Shown here: piece after piece, positions 9,816-45,577 of the stretch
Position numbering within the stretch: position 1 is the first letter of the stretch
Layout: the number at the start of each line of letters is the position of its first letter
NCBI GenBank assembly: GCA_022410635.1
Contig: JAJVDF010000228.1
Span: 358,106 to 422,105 of the forward strand
Direction: 5' to 3'
Length of the DNA stretch: 64,000 nucleotides
Source of the DNA: Tretioscincus oriximinensis
Taxonomy: Eukaryota; Chordata; Lepidosauria; Squamata; Gymnophthalmidae
Notes under the pieces: model-generated
The model's database searches: none
The model's input: the letters and a program-made list of their open reading frames with translations, nothing else
What the model was told of the DNA's origin: nothing
Position numbers and translations under genes: made by a program

Positions 9816-12173
9816 TCTATTCAGTAATTCAATGATTTTACAGAGGCATAGATATGATTATGTACATATGTTTCACACATTTTATTTACATCTGCAACAC
9901 TAAACCTTCAGCCAACCAATCAATGTCCTCATTCCATTTACCAAGGTCTCATAAACTGTTCTGTCATCTTTCTTAGACAGCTCCTCACCCTTACATAAGC
10001 TTTGAAACTGATGAGGGTCCACCGTCTACCCTTTCCTGCTGCTATTTTAAGAAAACCAAAACCTGTTAATGTGCACCCAGCATTTGATTCTGTAACTTAT
10101 GTAAGCACCCTGTTCCTCTAATATCATCACTCTTTCTGAGAACACTTATAAAGTGTAAAAGTGCAAGAGGAATTTCTTCCTCAAGCCAAAAAATTTTTGG
10201 GCAAATGAAGTAAGATCCAGCAATTCGCAGGATTTAGATTTGAAAGCAACACCTATCTGCCAAGATTCTGACAGCCCACAAATTTGTAAGTAGCTTCCCC
10301 TTGTGATCTTATGAGAATCATTTCCAAGAGCTCACACTATAATTCTATTTTACAACTCTTTGCTAATTGGTAGATCTGCTGATCACATCTTGTGTTCTCT
10401 TGAATCCAATACTTCGTTTACTCCATTATTCTTTTTTATTCTGTTTTTTTATTTGNTTTTTCAGACCTAAAGAATCAATGAGCTGCCATCAGCACTGATA
10501 CTGAAACTTCAAATCTTTGATCCATCTCTATGTGGTCAAGAGCAAGGCCTGGCTGTTTCAACCGAATCTACTTCCTTTGTGAAAATAAAGTAAAATAAAA
10601 GGAGTTATTACCTACTCTGTTGTTAGGATTGAAAGGAAATCAAAATCAACTGAATCCAACAGAGAAAGGAACCTGCTGACACATTCAGGTCAATTCCTCT
10701 TTCACCCAATAGATCATAACATTATTTTGGCATAGCAGTTGGGTTGTCAAAGAAGGAGCTGACAGATAAATCCCCATGGATNCCAAACTGCACTGTGTGA
10801 TCCTGGACAGAAACGCTGATGTGGNGGAAGAAAAGTTGCTTTGTTGCAATGCCAGCAGCAGTGGCAACCATGTGACAGCCTAATATTGTTGCCATACACT
10901 GATCAGTGAAGAGCAATGTGAAAGAAATCTTTACTCGTTGTGCTATTTACGAATGTTAGATAGAACTGTTCTGAACAGTCCCACCAATTTCAGAGAATGT
11001 GCTGCAATGTTGGGATACATACAAATAATTAAAGCAAACTACACCATTTATTGGCAGGCCCCCTGACAACAGATACTAGAGAATTTACCTTTTTTGTGCT
11101 CTTTTTTTCTAGTTACTTCATCAGACAGAAAGTGCTTGGGATGCAGAGACTTTGATTCCATTCTATGCAATGAAGTGGATATATAATAATGACAATGCTG
11201 AAAAAGAAAACATTTATGTCTCGACAGCCATATAAAAGATTTGTTTGCACTTTATGATGACAGGTGCAATTTTCCTAATATTTACACAGCATGTTTGATA
11301 GAAGCTGTAACTGATCAGAATATCAGTACAGTTCTGTGTGAATGGCCTATTCTGGCAAAGATGCATTTTTGGTGAGGATGAATAAAACGGTTGTCATCCT
11401 TGCTGCCAACAGGAATGTGGCATCCGTTCACCAGAGTGGGCTTTGGAAATCCTGGCCTCTCAGGAAATGTGTTGGTTGTACCTGCCTTTCATCATGCGAA
11501 GTAATGCTTCAATAGAAAACCACTTTAAAGTGGTCTCCTAAATGTGTATTCCTGAGGAATGGCCCACTCCAGTTATCTGCTATGGAGAAGGATCTGGCAT
11601 TTATACCCTGTTCTTGGTGTACAGAACATCTTACAAGGTCAATTTTCACCTGAAGGCTTACATCTATCTTCCTCACCAGATTAGTGGTGGTACTCATGAA
11701 TCTACTTGAAATGTACATTGCAAATCTACTTTTTTTCAAATAGTTGAGTTGGCTAAAGCTGAGGCTAGTAGAGGGAGCTCACCTCGCTCCACAGCCAACA
11801 GATCTCTCATTGAAAGACTGATTTTTAACAGCTCAGCCATTCGTGCCATGTGGCACAAATGCTTCTTCATCTCACTACAGGTACTGAAATTTTAGGAAGG
11901 AAAAACAGAACCAGAGTTTGTAGCAGTGGAAATTGCCATCAAGAGTGCATGCCTATGATTCATGAAACTCTGGGGTTATCCCTTGCGGGAGAAGTGTTCC
12001 AAATCCACTTTGCTGTTTTGCCTCCTTCCAAACTCCATTTTGCCCCGTTTTATTGATATGATGTTATCCAATCGGAGCACAGGAATGGCAAACCATCACC
12101 AGTGCAGACTTAATGCAAATTGCAGATGTGATGGTTTTCTGAGTGAACTTGGCTCAGATGTCAATGTATGGTA
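9816..12173. other. Long interval without a gene
   Basis: No exon of a known gene, RNA gene or clear repeat is seen. Minus-strand open frames near 10685-10916 and 11509-11739 are short and match nothing I know. The missing first exon of METTL21E could lie here or elsewhere up to 21.3 kb. Confidence 0.4.
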
Positions 12174-12175
12174 AG

Positions 12176-12218
<43 letters not shown>

Positions 12219-12221
12219 ATA
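12174..12221. repeat. (TAAA)n microsatellite
   Basis: About twelve near-perfect AAAT units. Confidence 0.95.
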
Positions 12222-14080
12222 TTCTTGGTTTTGCCAACAGCTCGTCAAATAATGTCAGTCTGCAGTCATTTTTAAATACTCTTATCAATTCCCAGTAGCT
12301 TATAAATAAACCTTTTCAGGCCTGGTTATCCAACAAAATACCCAATATTAGTAACAATTTCCAGGGTTGTCAGGGAACAATATTGAAAACCTTTCCACAA
12401 CAAAGAAGAATCATGTTACAAATAGTGGAAATGTTTTCTGCTGTGACTCTCTTGAAAGCTATATGACATGGCTAATGATGTTCCACACTATATATATAAA
12501 AAGGTGGAGAATGGAAATATTGTGTGCAGCACACAGAAAAGGAAAAGAGGCATAGCACAATTGCCTGATCAAATTTGTACTTTTAGCCTCCTGCCTTGGG
12601 AAGTGGAGAAGGGGGCATTGTTTACTTCTTCATTCTACAATGAAGCACAACTAAATTAGTTGAAACATATCTTTGATTAAAGTTCTATTACTGTACAGCT
12701 TTGTTGACATGTAACCAAAGAAAGCATCTCACGAGCACCTGNGATGGTAGTGAGCAGCCTTCTGAGGGTGCATCTATACATAGTTTCCTTCACCCTTTTC
12801 TTATGCTAGGAAAAATGAATTGNCACACAATTCAGCAGCACTCAGGCCACCCTAGCCTATAATCACTTTATAATTAATATAATAACATTTCCATTATTTT
12901 ATTTTATATTTCATTGCTTACCTATTCTGGTCTCATTTTTATAAGCTATCCAGGACCAGTGGTGGAAGGATTAGACGTACATTTTAATTCAAATAAATAT
13001 TTCCTGAAAAGTAGAAATAGCACCTTGCCCTCCCTTTCCTGGTCTTTCTGCAGCAAGTTATTCTAAAGATTATCCTACTGGATATTCTTTTGTGCAAATA
13101 TATTTTTACAGAATAATTTCCTGTAAATACTTTCCAATATGTACAGAAGATTCACAAGGATGACATATTATCCTGTTAACTTGCTGATCAGATCCTTCTG
13201 GATATATTTTAACAATGATGGATAAACTTTAAACAGGGACAATTCTTTATCTATACGTATTTTCAATGCAGTTCAGTTAGCAACATACCTATTTTGGATT
13301 GCTGTTGTAGACTTCCAGGGTACTGAAGTCACAGAGGTTCATCTGTGGGCTCTTTCCTTCAACACTCGTCTGTTTGTGAATAGTCCTGTGGAGAAAAACT
13401 GTGAAGTTTGAAACATAACCTATCAGAAGGCACCCTGGTGACACTTGACAGCTGGAACAGAAATAAAGAAGGCACACCCTTGAGTTTCATTAGAGAAAAA
13501 ATAGTACAGTTGCATAAGAGGGGGAAGAGTTGTTTCCTAGAAGAGATAGAGCTCTAGAATTTTACAAGGCTAATATATAGCTCACTTCCTAACCACAAAA
13601 TAAATTCTGTGGATTGCTGGTTACAGCTGGATGTCAATTTCTGGATGTTGGCATGCAAAGATACGAATATGGTTTGCAATACTCAGAAATGGCTGAGAAA
13701 TAAACCAGTAACTGTTGCTTTTCACGGGCCTGCTGGTCTGTCACTGAGATCCAACCACTTCCAGAAACGTATGAGTACTCACAACAAAAGATAATAGTGC
13801 TGAAATACTAGTACTTCATGTAAACTTGATTGATCTTCTGCATTTTTACATTTATTTGAACCATTTGGGCACTAAAAGCTGGAAATAATCATGTTAGTCT
13901 GGGCCCAGAATATTTAGCAATGTTGGGTTATAGCACCTTGGAAAATAACAATAAAAAAGTAGGCTGCATGCGCTTTCACAGGAAACACTGCTTGTCAGTT
14001 NTGCATCTAAAGAAGCAGATTTATTTGTCAATGGAAGCACATGCTGCCTGCCTTTTTCTAGTTTGGTTCTAAGGTTCTAA
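12222..14080. other. Interval without a gene
   Basis: AT-rich sequence. Near 13870-14030 weak blocks (CATGTTAGTCTGGGCCCAG, CTAAAGAAGCAG) recall the SINE-like family seen elsewhere, but too diverged to delimit. Confidence 0.35.
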
Positions 14081-14629
14081 GCCCCCCCCCCCCATGCTAT
14101 TAGATGCTTTCCACGTTATTAGATGCCTTACGGAGATCAAAGGAAGCTTGGTCTGGAGTAGTCAGACACGTGTAACAAGAATCACACGGGCAACACGACT
14201 AAGATCAGGAAGCAATTTCAGGAGGCCCACGGGTCATGGAGTCCTCCTGAATGACCCCGAGTTCAATCTTTTATTGACTACAGAATCAGAAGGCGTGGAT
14301 AGATACGGTGATGTCAGAAAAGGGGTTGGTACAGCACACGTGGGTCAGGGCGGACCCAGGTTGTGACACCTGTGTGACGTGGTTCTCTCCTCCCCAAGGA
14401 GGTGCAGCCTGGTCAGGAAATGCCAAATATGGTTTGGTGTTGAGATACAGGATGGACCCTCTTTAGCCATTGTTTGCCTTAGCTATTATTCTAATTACAG
14501 GAACCCAGTGACTCACCCACAGAAGTGGTCTTAATGGTCTTAAATGGTTTACCTCCAGGCCACTATCAGGCTGATGGTTTCAGCCCAGGTGCACAGCCTG
14601 GTCAAACAAAGAAAGCTCCTTTGCCATAA

Positions 14630-14765
14630 TGGGTGCCAATTAATCCATTCAGCCTGGGCTGAACCAAATGTAGACGTGCCTGTCGCTTTAAGGACTGTCT
14701 GCTGGATGTTACAAATTACAAGGAGCATTGGTGTGTGTGTGCTCTGACTTGAGTTGAGGGTCTGG
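14630..14765. repeat. Inverted repeat arm A (partner 15450-15570)
   Basis: The block CTTTAAGGACTGTCTGCTGG through GCTCTGACTTGAG is the inverted complement of 15450-15570. This indicates two copies of one element in opposite orientation. Confidence 0.85.
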
Positions 14766-15329
14766 CAAGGTTTCTTGAGCAATGTATGCCCTTAGGTCAG
14801 GAAAGAGTGATTAGCTGTTCCTGTTTACTCCTGCGGGTGACCAGAGATTTTTTCCAAAATCTCCCTACAGGCCTCACTTTGGCTAGCCAGGGTCAATCCA
14901 GGTATATTTTATATTAAATATATTAATGCCAATTAATATATGCCTACATGGCNAATCCCCACACTAGACATTATGAAATCAATACTTTAAATACCATAAC
15001 TGGCTCTTAGAATGTCTGCACTGCTTTGCAGAACAGTCTTACAGGAAGCTACTCCTTCCACTAGACCACTGATTCCCAAAGTCTTTTGAGCTCCTGCCCC
15101 CTTCCCTCCCAAACCACATCACTAGTGCCCCCCCCATCCATCCCAGCTATTTTTTTAAAAAAAATTACTGTGGAAGCCCCTACCTGAGGGCCCAGGTACT
15201 CTGACCCTCCAGGCAAGAGGCGCCACATGTTTATCCTGGGATCCAAGCAAGCATCCACGACCTGCCTGGCCTCCCAGCACCTATAAGCCTATACAAGCCT
15301 ATGAATGGACTTTATCACAGTCCTGCGCA

Positions 15330-15875
15330 GTTGTGGTGATGTGTAAAGATTTTTGGTAAAGAAATAAAGAAAAGGCATTTTAAAAGTCAAACAAACAAAG
15401 GTTTATTGATATAACAGATAAGAGTTTGTAGGAAAAGAAAGCAAAAACAGTTTGAGCTCTCAACTCAAGTCAGAGCACACACACACCAATGCTCNNNGTA
15501 ATTTGTAACATCCAGCAGACAGTCCTTAAAGCGACAGGCACATCTACATTTGGTTCAGCCCAGGCCTAGTCTCAACTAAGGCCTATCCAGGCTTCCATAC
15601 TCTAGCCCCACCCCTCAGATGCAGGCTACAGCGGACCTTCTGTTAACTTGTTTCCCCCCACAGAAAGGCCAGTAGCCCTGGTCAGGTTCCCCTTTATACC
15701 CTGACCAGCTGTCTACTGGAGGCCCTATTGGCTGGCTCCTCCAGCCTCACCCCCTCCCAATTTGGGAATGAGGAAGCCACGCCCCTGCCCAGGCCTGCTC
15801 TTCCCCCTCCCTCTGGGATAAAACAGTATGTATAAAACAAAATACAAACCTTTAAAATAGGCAAACGCCACACTT
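15330..15875 (-). mobile_element. LTR-like fragment
   Basis: Read on the minus strand it starts TGTGGCGTTTGCC, carries AATAAA near 15400 and ends TCACCACA, giving TG...CA termini about 540 bases apart. A second, inverted piece with shared sequence lies at 14630-14765. No target duplication or internal genes were found, so LTR status is tentative. Confidence 0.4.
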
Positions 15876-16639
15876 ACCATTCCCCTCAATGCCTTCAGTA
15901 CCATCCACTTTAAGAATCACTGCACTAGACTATTTCATCTGCACAGAACAAAGCAAATGTTTGCGTAGCTGGTATACAAATGCCCACTGCTCACATGCAG
16001 ATAGCACATGGATTGTATACTGGTATCCAATTACTTGGCATAAAACAGAGAACAAGAATTCCGTCAGGAATTAATTTCCTCCCACACCGCCATTTTAGGT
16101 GGCAGCAGTTTATCGCTGTCCCGGTCTGGAGCCCTCCTGTGTGGTATCGGCCGAGGCCATCAGCAGCAAAACATGCGCAATTAGGCCAATTGACTGTACA
16201 CAAAATGGCATCAGGGTCTGTCGGCTTGTTTTTCTTCTATATATAAGGATAAGAACCAGGTATCAGAGAACTTTCGACTTTCGCAGGAACAATTTAAAAA
16301 TCATTCTTGGGGAATCTGCTTTTTTTAAAGCCAAGCTAGGCCTGAAGTATGCATTCAATTTTCTAGTTTTCAGAAAGTTCATAAAACACCCTAAAGGAAG
16401 GGTCATCACTACTGGAATGATAGAAGAAAGAGAACAGGAATTTAACTCTTGTGCCACTTAAGAAAAATCCCTCATTTGAAGTTATCAATCAAGATTTATT
16501 GATTAGTCATTTGACCATATCAGAAAGTTAAAAAGTTAAAAAGTAAGCTTCAAATAGAATAAAATACAGCAATTAAAAACAGTATAAATATAAATAGGGT
16601 AAAATACAAATAGAGTAAAAAGAATGACATCAAATGACA

Positions 16640-17015
16640 TCGTTTAAAAACAGTGTATATTCAGCCGGGTGAGTGGATCACGGGCCTTAGAAATTTGCTC
16701 CCAAAACAATGATCTGATTCTGGAAGCCCTAATAATATATAGGCTAACTCCAACAATAGTTGACCTGTCCAATCCCTGGAGTAGCACATGGACTTGGGCC
16801 TCTTTGTTAAGTGTCCGGTGTGGATTCAGCAAAGGGGCTAAGAACTGTTGCCTGGGTTCTAAATAGGCTGGGCATTCCAGTAAAAAGTGAGCCGTGTCCT
16901 CCACAGCCAAGTCACCCCATATGCAGAGTCTAGCAGCTCTTTGCTCTTTATGAAAACGACCAAATTTCATTTGAAGTTGTAATTCATATTGGTAGATTCC
17001 TCCATGCTGAGACAT
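16640..17015 (-). mobile_element. Non-LTR retrotransposon, C-terminal ORF fragment
   Basis: A minus-strand frame encodes LCIWGDLAVEDTAHFLLECPAY, written here as LCIWGD then EDTAHFLLECPAY, followed by RQQFLAPLL. This is the cysteine/histidine cluster typical of the C-terminal end of non-LTR reverse-transcriptase ORFs. A related piece lies at about 31800-32080. Confidence 0.65.
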
Positions 17016-17224
17016 GCAAGCGGAAGAGAGCAGCAGCTTTCAAGGAAAAACATGAAAAATTGGGAGAATAGTTATAAAAACTAATTTATTTTAAATTCAG
17101 AAAGCCAAATATAAATACAATTTGGTTACTTTTTTTGTTATTGTACAAGCCAAGGAGGNAAAGTGGCTGATAATTTGAGTGCCATCTTAAAGAAAGCTCA
17201 TCACATCATTTGATAGGGAAAATA

Positions 17225-17780
17225 TCACTGAGATCACTTCCTCCAATCATATTAACTCTTTATCATCTCTCAACTTAACTACTGTAATTCTCTTCTGGCA
17301 AGGCTTCCAGCCTGTCACCTCCAGCCTCTCATCTTCATTCAGAATGCAGCTGCCCGAATTATCTTCCTGTCTTGTCGCTTTCAGTATATTACCCCATTTC
17401 TTAAACTTTTGCACAGGCTCCCTAACTCCTTCCGTATTCAGTTTAAGACTTTAGTTCTCACTTTTAAGGCCCTTCATGCCCTTGCTCTCTAATCTTTCCT
17501 CTCTTGTCTCTGTCAACCCTCTCATGCTCTTCACTCTGACTAGTCCTAGTACCTGGTTCAGCCAAGAGTTTCCTCTGCCTGGTCTCACATCCGCCCATTC
17601 CCTCTTTTTGCTCCCTATCTTTAGAATTCTCTTCCCACTCATTTACGTTCTTCTCTCACTCTGGCAACTTTCCAATTCACCAGGACCTTTGACAGGCCCC
17701 ACTAACTTCCTACTCGATTATACACTTACACTTTTAACCTTGAACTTGACTGTTGGGTTTTATCCATTTTGATGTATTTT
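17225..17780 (+). mobile_element. L2-like LINE 3' end
   Basis: Plus-strand blocks translate to LNYCNSLLARLP, LIFIQNAAARII and YITPFLKLLHRLP, the end of L2/CR1-clade reverse-transcriptase domains. The frame is broken by stops. An AT-rich tail follows. Confidence 0.7.
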
Positions 17781-17939
17781 ATGTTGTATTGTATTTTTCG
17801 GTCTATTTTTTTCTTTTCTTTGCTAAATGCATGGTTAACACTATATAAACAAGCATTATTAATATTAATACTATTAATACTACTAATAATAACTTATTCA
17901 TGCTATTTATATGTCACCTTTTCCCCAAGGAGTTCATTG

Positions 17940-18740
17940 AAGAACTCAAATGTGAAATTGCTGAACTTCTAACCAAAATATTTAATCTTTCCTTAAGATC
18001 AGGCATAGTACCAGTAGATTGGAGGGTAGCTAAAGTAACACCAATATTCAAAAAAGGATCCTGGGGTGATCCTGGAAATTATATGCCCATCAGTTTAACA
18101 TCAGTTCCAGGTAAAANGTTGGAAACCATAATTAAGGACAAAATTACTAAACATACAGAGAAGCACGCATTGTTGAATGAAACTCAGCATGGCTTCTGCA
18201 AAGGTAAATCATGCCTTACTAACTTGCTAGAATTCTTGGAGTGTTAACAAACATGTAGATAAAGGGGATCCAGTAGATATTGTCTATCTAGATTTTCAGA
18301 AAGCTTTTGATAAATTCCCTCATCAAAGGCTTCTAAAAAGACTTCTAAAAAAGGACCAGAGGGCACTCCTTGAAACTAATGGGAAGAAAAGTGAGATCAG
18401 ACAAAGGGAAGTATTTTTTCACCCAGAGGATCATCGGCCTGTGGAATTTACTTCCTGAAGNGGTAGTGGTAGGTAACAGCTTGGATAGCTTCAAGACAGT
18501 ACTAGACAGGTTTATGGACACCAAGGGTATAAATGGGTACTAGGATGGATGTCTGGATGTTGCCTCTGGGATGGAGCAACAGGCAGGACTCCTGAGTTAC
18601 CATTTGCAGGGAGTCATGAACAGGTGCATATTTTGCTTTCCTCTGTTCAGGCTGCCCAGGTGCATCGGCTGGGCCTCTGTGTGACATAGGACTAGATGGG
18701 CTGTGGCCTGACTCAGTATGGCTTTTCTTATGTTCTTATG
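17940..18740 (+). mobile_element. CR1 LINE, internally deleted copy
   Basis: Matches the CR1 at 35935-37808 from the ELKCEIAELLTKIFNLSLR block to the terminal TTCTTATG repeats. About 830 bases are missing between CTCATCAAAGGCTTCTAAAA and AGGACCAGAGGGCACTCCTT. The reverse-transcriptase frame is broken. Confidence 0.92.
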
Positions 18741-19689
18741 ATATACATTTTCTTGCCCTTTGTGTCCACAACATTGTGATAAAAGACACTGAAAAATAGC
18801 TACTGGCTTAAAGTTACCCAAAGTTGAGCAGAAATTTGAACTCACAGGAGTTGTAGTCCTAAGAGCCTAGCAACTACATTATCCCAGTAACAAGGCCGTG
18901 AACCATTTAGGGCAGAATTTCTAGCAACAGGATAACTCAGCACTTTAGAGAATAATAAGTAAAAAGTTGTAGCATCAGCTTCTGTAGACGAAGTAAGATT
19001 TTTTAGATTCAATGGAACCTAAGAAACAGACCCAAATCTAAGTAAACATAGTAACTGATGATACTCTGGCTAAAAAAATGGTTGCTAATCCACTAATCAA
19101 AATAAATACTCCATATCTATGTGGGCCTCAAGGAGAGCCTGGTATCCTAACAGATAAAATTGCTACCCAAGAAAAACAAAAGACAAAATCAGATCTTCAG
19201 TTTAATTGCCTTGTAGAACAGCAAACTGGAGAAAATGTAGCTCAATGCTTCAGCAAACTGCCTAGAAAGCAGAAGGTCACCAGTTCAATCTTCAGCGTCT
19301 ACCAGAAATAAGCAATGGAAAACTACTTTTGTACCTCTGCCAAAAAAGTGCATTAAGGAATCCATGTAGTCAATCAGAATGTGGTCACAACTCAGTGACC
19401 CACCAAAAAGGCAGTGGAAGCACCCAGCAGATATTATCTTAAATATATGTCCATCAGTAGCAGAAGAATATGTCTTTACATTTATTGTTACTGAAATAGG
19501 ACAAATCTTTATCTATAATAAATGTAGAAAATAAGAAAAGATCCAGGTTATTGGTAACAGATAATCTTAACATGAATACCTGGGAAGCTCTAGCAATCAC
19601 AAATCAGTATCTGAGCATCATAGATGACTCTTGCATACAGTTATTGGTAGACAAGGCAGTTACAATAACAGTGCAATGACCAAAGCAGG
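18741..19689. other. Interval without a recognised feature
   Basis: No gene or clear repeat. A 77-codon plus-strand frame (19078-19311) shows no motif and is not called. Confidence 0.35.
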
Positions 19690-19745
19690 TTATTTATTTA
19701 TTTATTTATACTTATACCCTGCCCTATACCCAAAGGTCTCAGGAN
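19690..19745. repeat. (TTTA)n plus LINE-tail scrap
   Basis: A short TTTA run is followed by TATACCCTGCCCTATACCC and AAGGTCTCAGG, a tail shared with 29890, 39543, 55708 and 60220. It is probably the 3' end of an L2-type LINE. Confidence 0.6.
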
Positions 19746-19754
19746 CTTCTAGAG

Positions 19755-19911
19755 CAGAGATGTCAAACTGGTGGCCCTCCAGATGTTCCTGAACCACAAC
19801 TCCCAATGTTCAATTTGGTTTAGCAGAGTGGAGTACAGTGCTGGGAGTGGAATGGAATGTTGGGAGTTGTGGTTCAGGAACATCTGGAGGGCCACCAGTT
19901 TGACATCTCTG
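19755..19911. mobile_element. hAT-type MITE (157 bp)
   Basis: The termini CAGAGATGTCAAACTGGTGG are near-perfect inverted repeats, extending through CCCTCCAGATGTT. An exact 8-bp target duplication, TTCTAGAG, flanks it at 19747-19754 and 19912-19919, the hallmark of hAT transposition. The same family occurs at 47108-47263. Confidence 0.93.
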
Positions 19912-19919
19912 TTCTAGAG

Positions 19920-21336
19920 TACATCATTTTCATTCTGTGTTCACTATGTACTGTATCTAGGTGAAAGTATCACTTTATTCTTTGTTACATCTCACCTAAG
20001 ATAAATAAACCTTTTCAGTTACAGGAAATGCACAGTAATGATACTTACTAACTAGAAAGTATTTTTTTAAATAACAGCAGTTAGTAGACCTCACTTTAGT
20101 CAGCCAAGGACATATTTATAGCACACAAAAACCTTAGGCACTCTTCTTACCAAGGATATTATAGTTATAATTCAATAATTTAATCTTTATGCTTCTTCCC
20201 ACATGTGCAATTTTCTGAGCTTTTGGTCCCAATTTTGCACACATTTCCTCACAATCTATGAAGTGCATTTGGTTTTGGTTACGATGCCTATTTTTGTTTA
20301 ATAATTCCTGTGTTTTTGCTGTTTGAAGAAAAGTGTGGTTGGTTCAGAAACCATGGATATGCAAACCAGCAAATGTCTGGATTTTAAATACGTTTAAATA
20401 AGGGCTGAAATTTCAAAGTTCAATTTGAGGTGGTCTGCCATTTTATAATGGCTGACATTCCAAATAGTGTATGCTGTGGCAAAAAAAAAAAGAAATCACG
20501 TGACCAGTGGGATCCCATGACTTCACTGGAATTACCACAGAAACATAGCAATCTTTTTTAGGTTCTGTCTAGATGTGCAAATTATACAACTGCAATCTTT
20601 ACTACAGGTCTGGAAAATCAGAAGTTTTAATTTTTGTATAGCTGATTACAAAGTGAGCATGACATCCTTACTGACTTTGCATCTGCAACAGACACCCCAG
20701 CTGGAAATTTCACAGAGCTCAGGCAGTTCAAAAAAATCATGTCCCATTTCATAATTATTCATTCCCATTTTTAAATTTTATCCCACCTTTCATTCAACTA
20801 GAATACCCAAGAATATTGTTTTCTACCCTCTCTGTAGACTGTAGAGGAGCAATTAAACACCCGCTCCCCCTTTCCCATACAATTTCATTTTACAAACACC
20901 ATGACACTAAAAATGATTCTGGGTAAACTGAATATACTGCAAATCATGGGAAACTAAAGCTGCCCAAAATATTTTTTACTAGTGGAATGCAGAAAGCTCT
21001 TTGTGGTATGCTACTTATCACATTTCATGAAGTGTAAAGCTGAGGAACAGGTTGGCACCATGACAAAATGGATCCATTTCCATTATGAAAAACATATACA
21101 CGTTACACAAATCACCTTCAGAAACTGCTCAAGGAAGGCAAACTTGAGAAGCTGCTTAAAATGCTCACGGGCTTAAAAAAAAAAGCAGACCATAAATGGC
21201 TAAAACTAATCTTGATTAGTTAGTGCTTTCTATGAAAAATAAAGTGATTACAATAAAGTAGAGAGATTGAGAACCCATTTTGTTTGTGAGTGTGAATTAT
21301 GCACTTTCTAAAGTCTTCATGTGTGTGTTGATTGAG
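19920..21336. other. ERCC5 3' flank and 3'UTR
   Basis: Downstream of the ERCC5 stop. The 3'UTR must lie at the high end, but no AATAAA on the minus strand is seen close to the stop. ATTAAA-type candidates lie near 20627 and 20178. The transcript end is unresolved. Confidence 0.4.
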
Positions 21337-43958
<22,622 letters not shown>

Positions 43959-44289
43959 CTTATTCTTAGGGAGACGAAACCAAACTCTGTTCAGGGGTTA
44001 AAACACCAACTGATTACAAAATGGCTCTTGATCATTTTCATTTATTTCCCACCAACCCCTTAACCCATTGAAACCCAGGCTCAGCCGCTCCCTTGATCAT
44101 TGTTTTGTTGAAAGGCGAAAGGTTAGAACTTATTTGTGGCACNGATTTTCGGTAAAAGACACGGGGACAAAAGCAGTTTTTGTCCACCGTTAAAGCAAAA
44201 TGAAAAAGAAATGGCTTAGACACTCACATACAGTCCCACTGACAACTTCCGGGTACGATTCTCTTTCTGACGCAGACATTGAGCGTCAT

Positions 44290-44480
44290 CGTTCGCTGAT
44301 GCTGGAGGTGGGNCTACCGTTGCCTCTCTATAGCCAATGGTGGAATCCGCGCAAGNGATTGACATTCCAACTGGCAAATCCCTAACGTCATCTGTCTAAG
44401 CGCGTTACAAATGAGCAGGCGAGAATTGTTATTGTTGCGAGTCGCGTCATATGTTCGCGCGCGGCGTGAAAGTAGATTTC
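44290..44480 (-). promoter_or_regulatory. ERCC5: Probable ERCC5 promoter / small CpG-rich patch
   Basis: Local clustering of CG dinucleotides (GCGCGTTAC, GTTGCGAGTCGCGTC, TTCGCGCGCGGCG), an AGCCAATGG CCAAT box at about 44331 and an AACGTCAT CRE-like site lie 350-520 bases upstream of the ERCC5 start in otherwise CpG-poor DNA. Confidence 0.55.
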
Positions 44481-45550
44481 TATTGCAGGAGTTAGTATCG
44501 TGTGTGATCCTCCCTTTTTTTACTTTGAATTGCTGAAGAATCTTACCCTGCATTTTAAATATGCTTTAATATTTAGTATTTTTTTAATCTGTGCCGTTGA
44601 TTCCCATCCTGGATAGAGCTGCTTCTATGGAGAGGGCTATGTACAAAATGTTGTTNCTTCTGGGTGCCACCGAGTTGTGACTCATATTCCTGATTAGTTG
44701 TATAAGCAATTTTGTTCTGTGCTATTCTTTTAGAGATATAGACGCCAGCGGTAAACAATAAGAACCTGCCAGCTTCCTGCTTCTCATCTTCAGGCAAAAT
44801 TTCTGTTTCCTGTTACATGGTTTTAAAGTTTGATTTCTGCCTGCTTTTCTATGCCCTTTGTGCTTATTCCAAAAGCTTGGATGCCCAGCAGCTTCACGAA
44901 GCTGAGCTGTATATTGTGCTGGCAGCAGGGCCTGCTGGGAAGTGAAGTCTGAGCAGTGGGCAACCTCTTCTGCCCAGCTGGCGTGGATCCTGCTCATCCA
45001 ATGCAGACTATGGCTCCTAACCTGCACTGCAGCTCTCCCTGGGAGGGAGGAAGCCTCTTTAGCCAACCTGCACCCAGTCCCATCCACAGGAAACATTTTT
45101 GCTGCTTACAGGAAGGTGACTGCATTGCCCATCTCTGGGAAGAGGCTGAAGAGCAACCCAGCAACCATCGCTGCTTTGCAGGCAGCTTGCATTACTATTG
45201 ATTTACAACCTCTACCTGTCTCCATTATTAGCACACAAACTTAATAAGCACATTAAGGCAAATGGACAAAGGACACTTCTTGTCTCATAAGGGTGGTTTA
45301 AGAACACAAGTGATAAAATGGTAAAAACTGGATACATTGGCTGTTGGCTGGAAGACAGGTCTGCAGCATGAGCTGGGTTGCTTGCCACAGCAGTCTCTTT
45401 TCCTGTTATTTTTTATTCTTTTGCATGCATGGAAAAGTCCTGGAAGTTCAATTTAGTGTGGTGCTGAAATTCTATCTTATCTTTAGGCCAATTTTTAGGG
45501 ATGACAGGCAAGCAGTCCCTGGCCTCAGACCAAAAATACAGGCACAGAAA
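44481..45550. other. BIVM-ERCC5 gap, no named feature
   Basis: Non-coding sequence between the ERCC5 promoter and the BIVM 3' end. Part of it (44880-45200) is more GC-rich but shows no gene. Confidence 0.4.
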
Positions 45551-45571
45551 GCCTGGCCATTCTAGCAAGAC

Positions 45572-45577
45572 TTTATT
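45572..45577 (-). terminator. BIVM: Candidate BIVM polyadenylation signal AATAAA
   Basis: AATAAA on the minus strand about 1.2 kb past the BIVM stop. Another AATAAA lies at 45769-45774. Which is used cannot be told. Confidence 0.5.
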
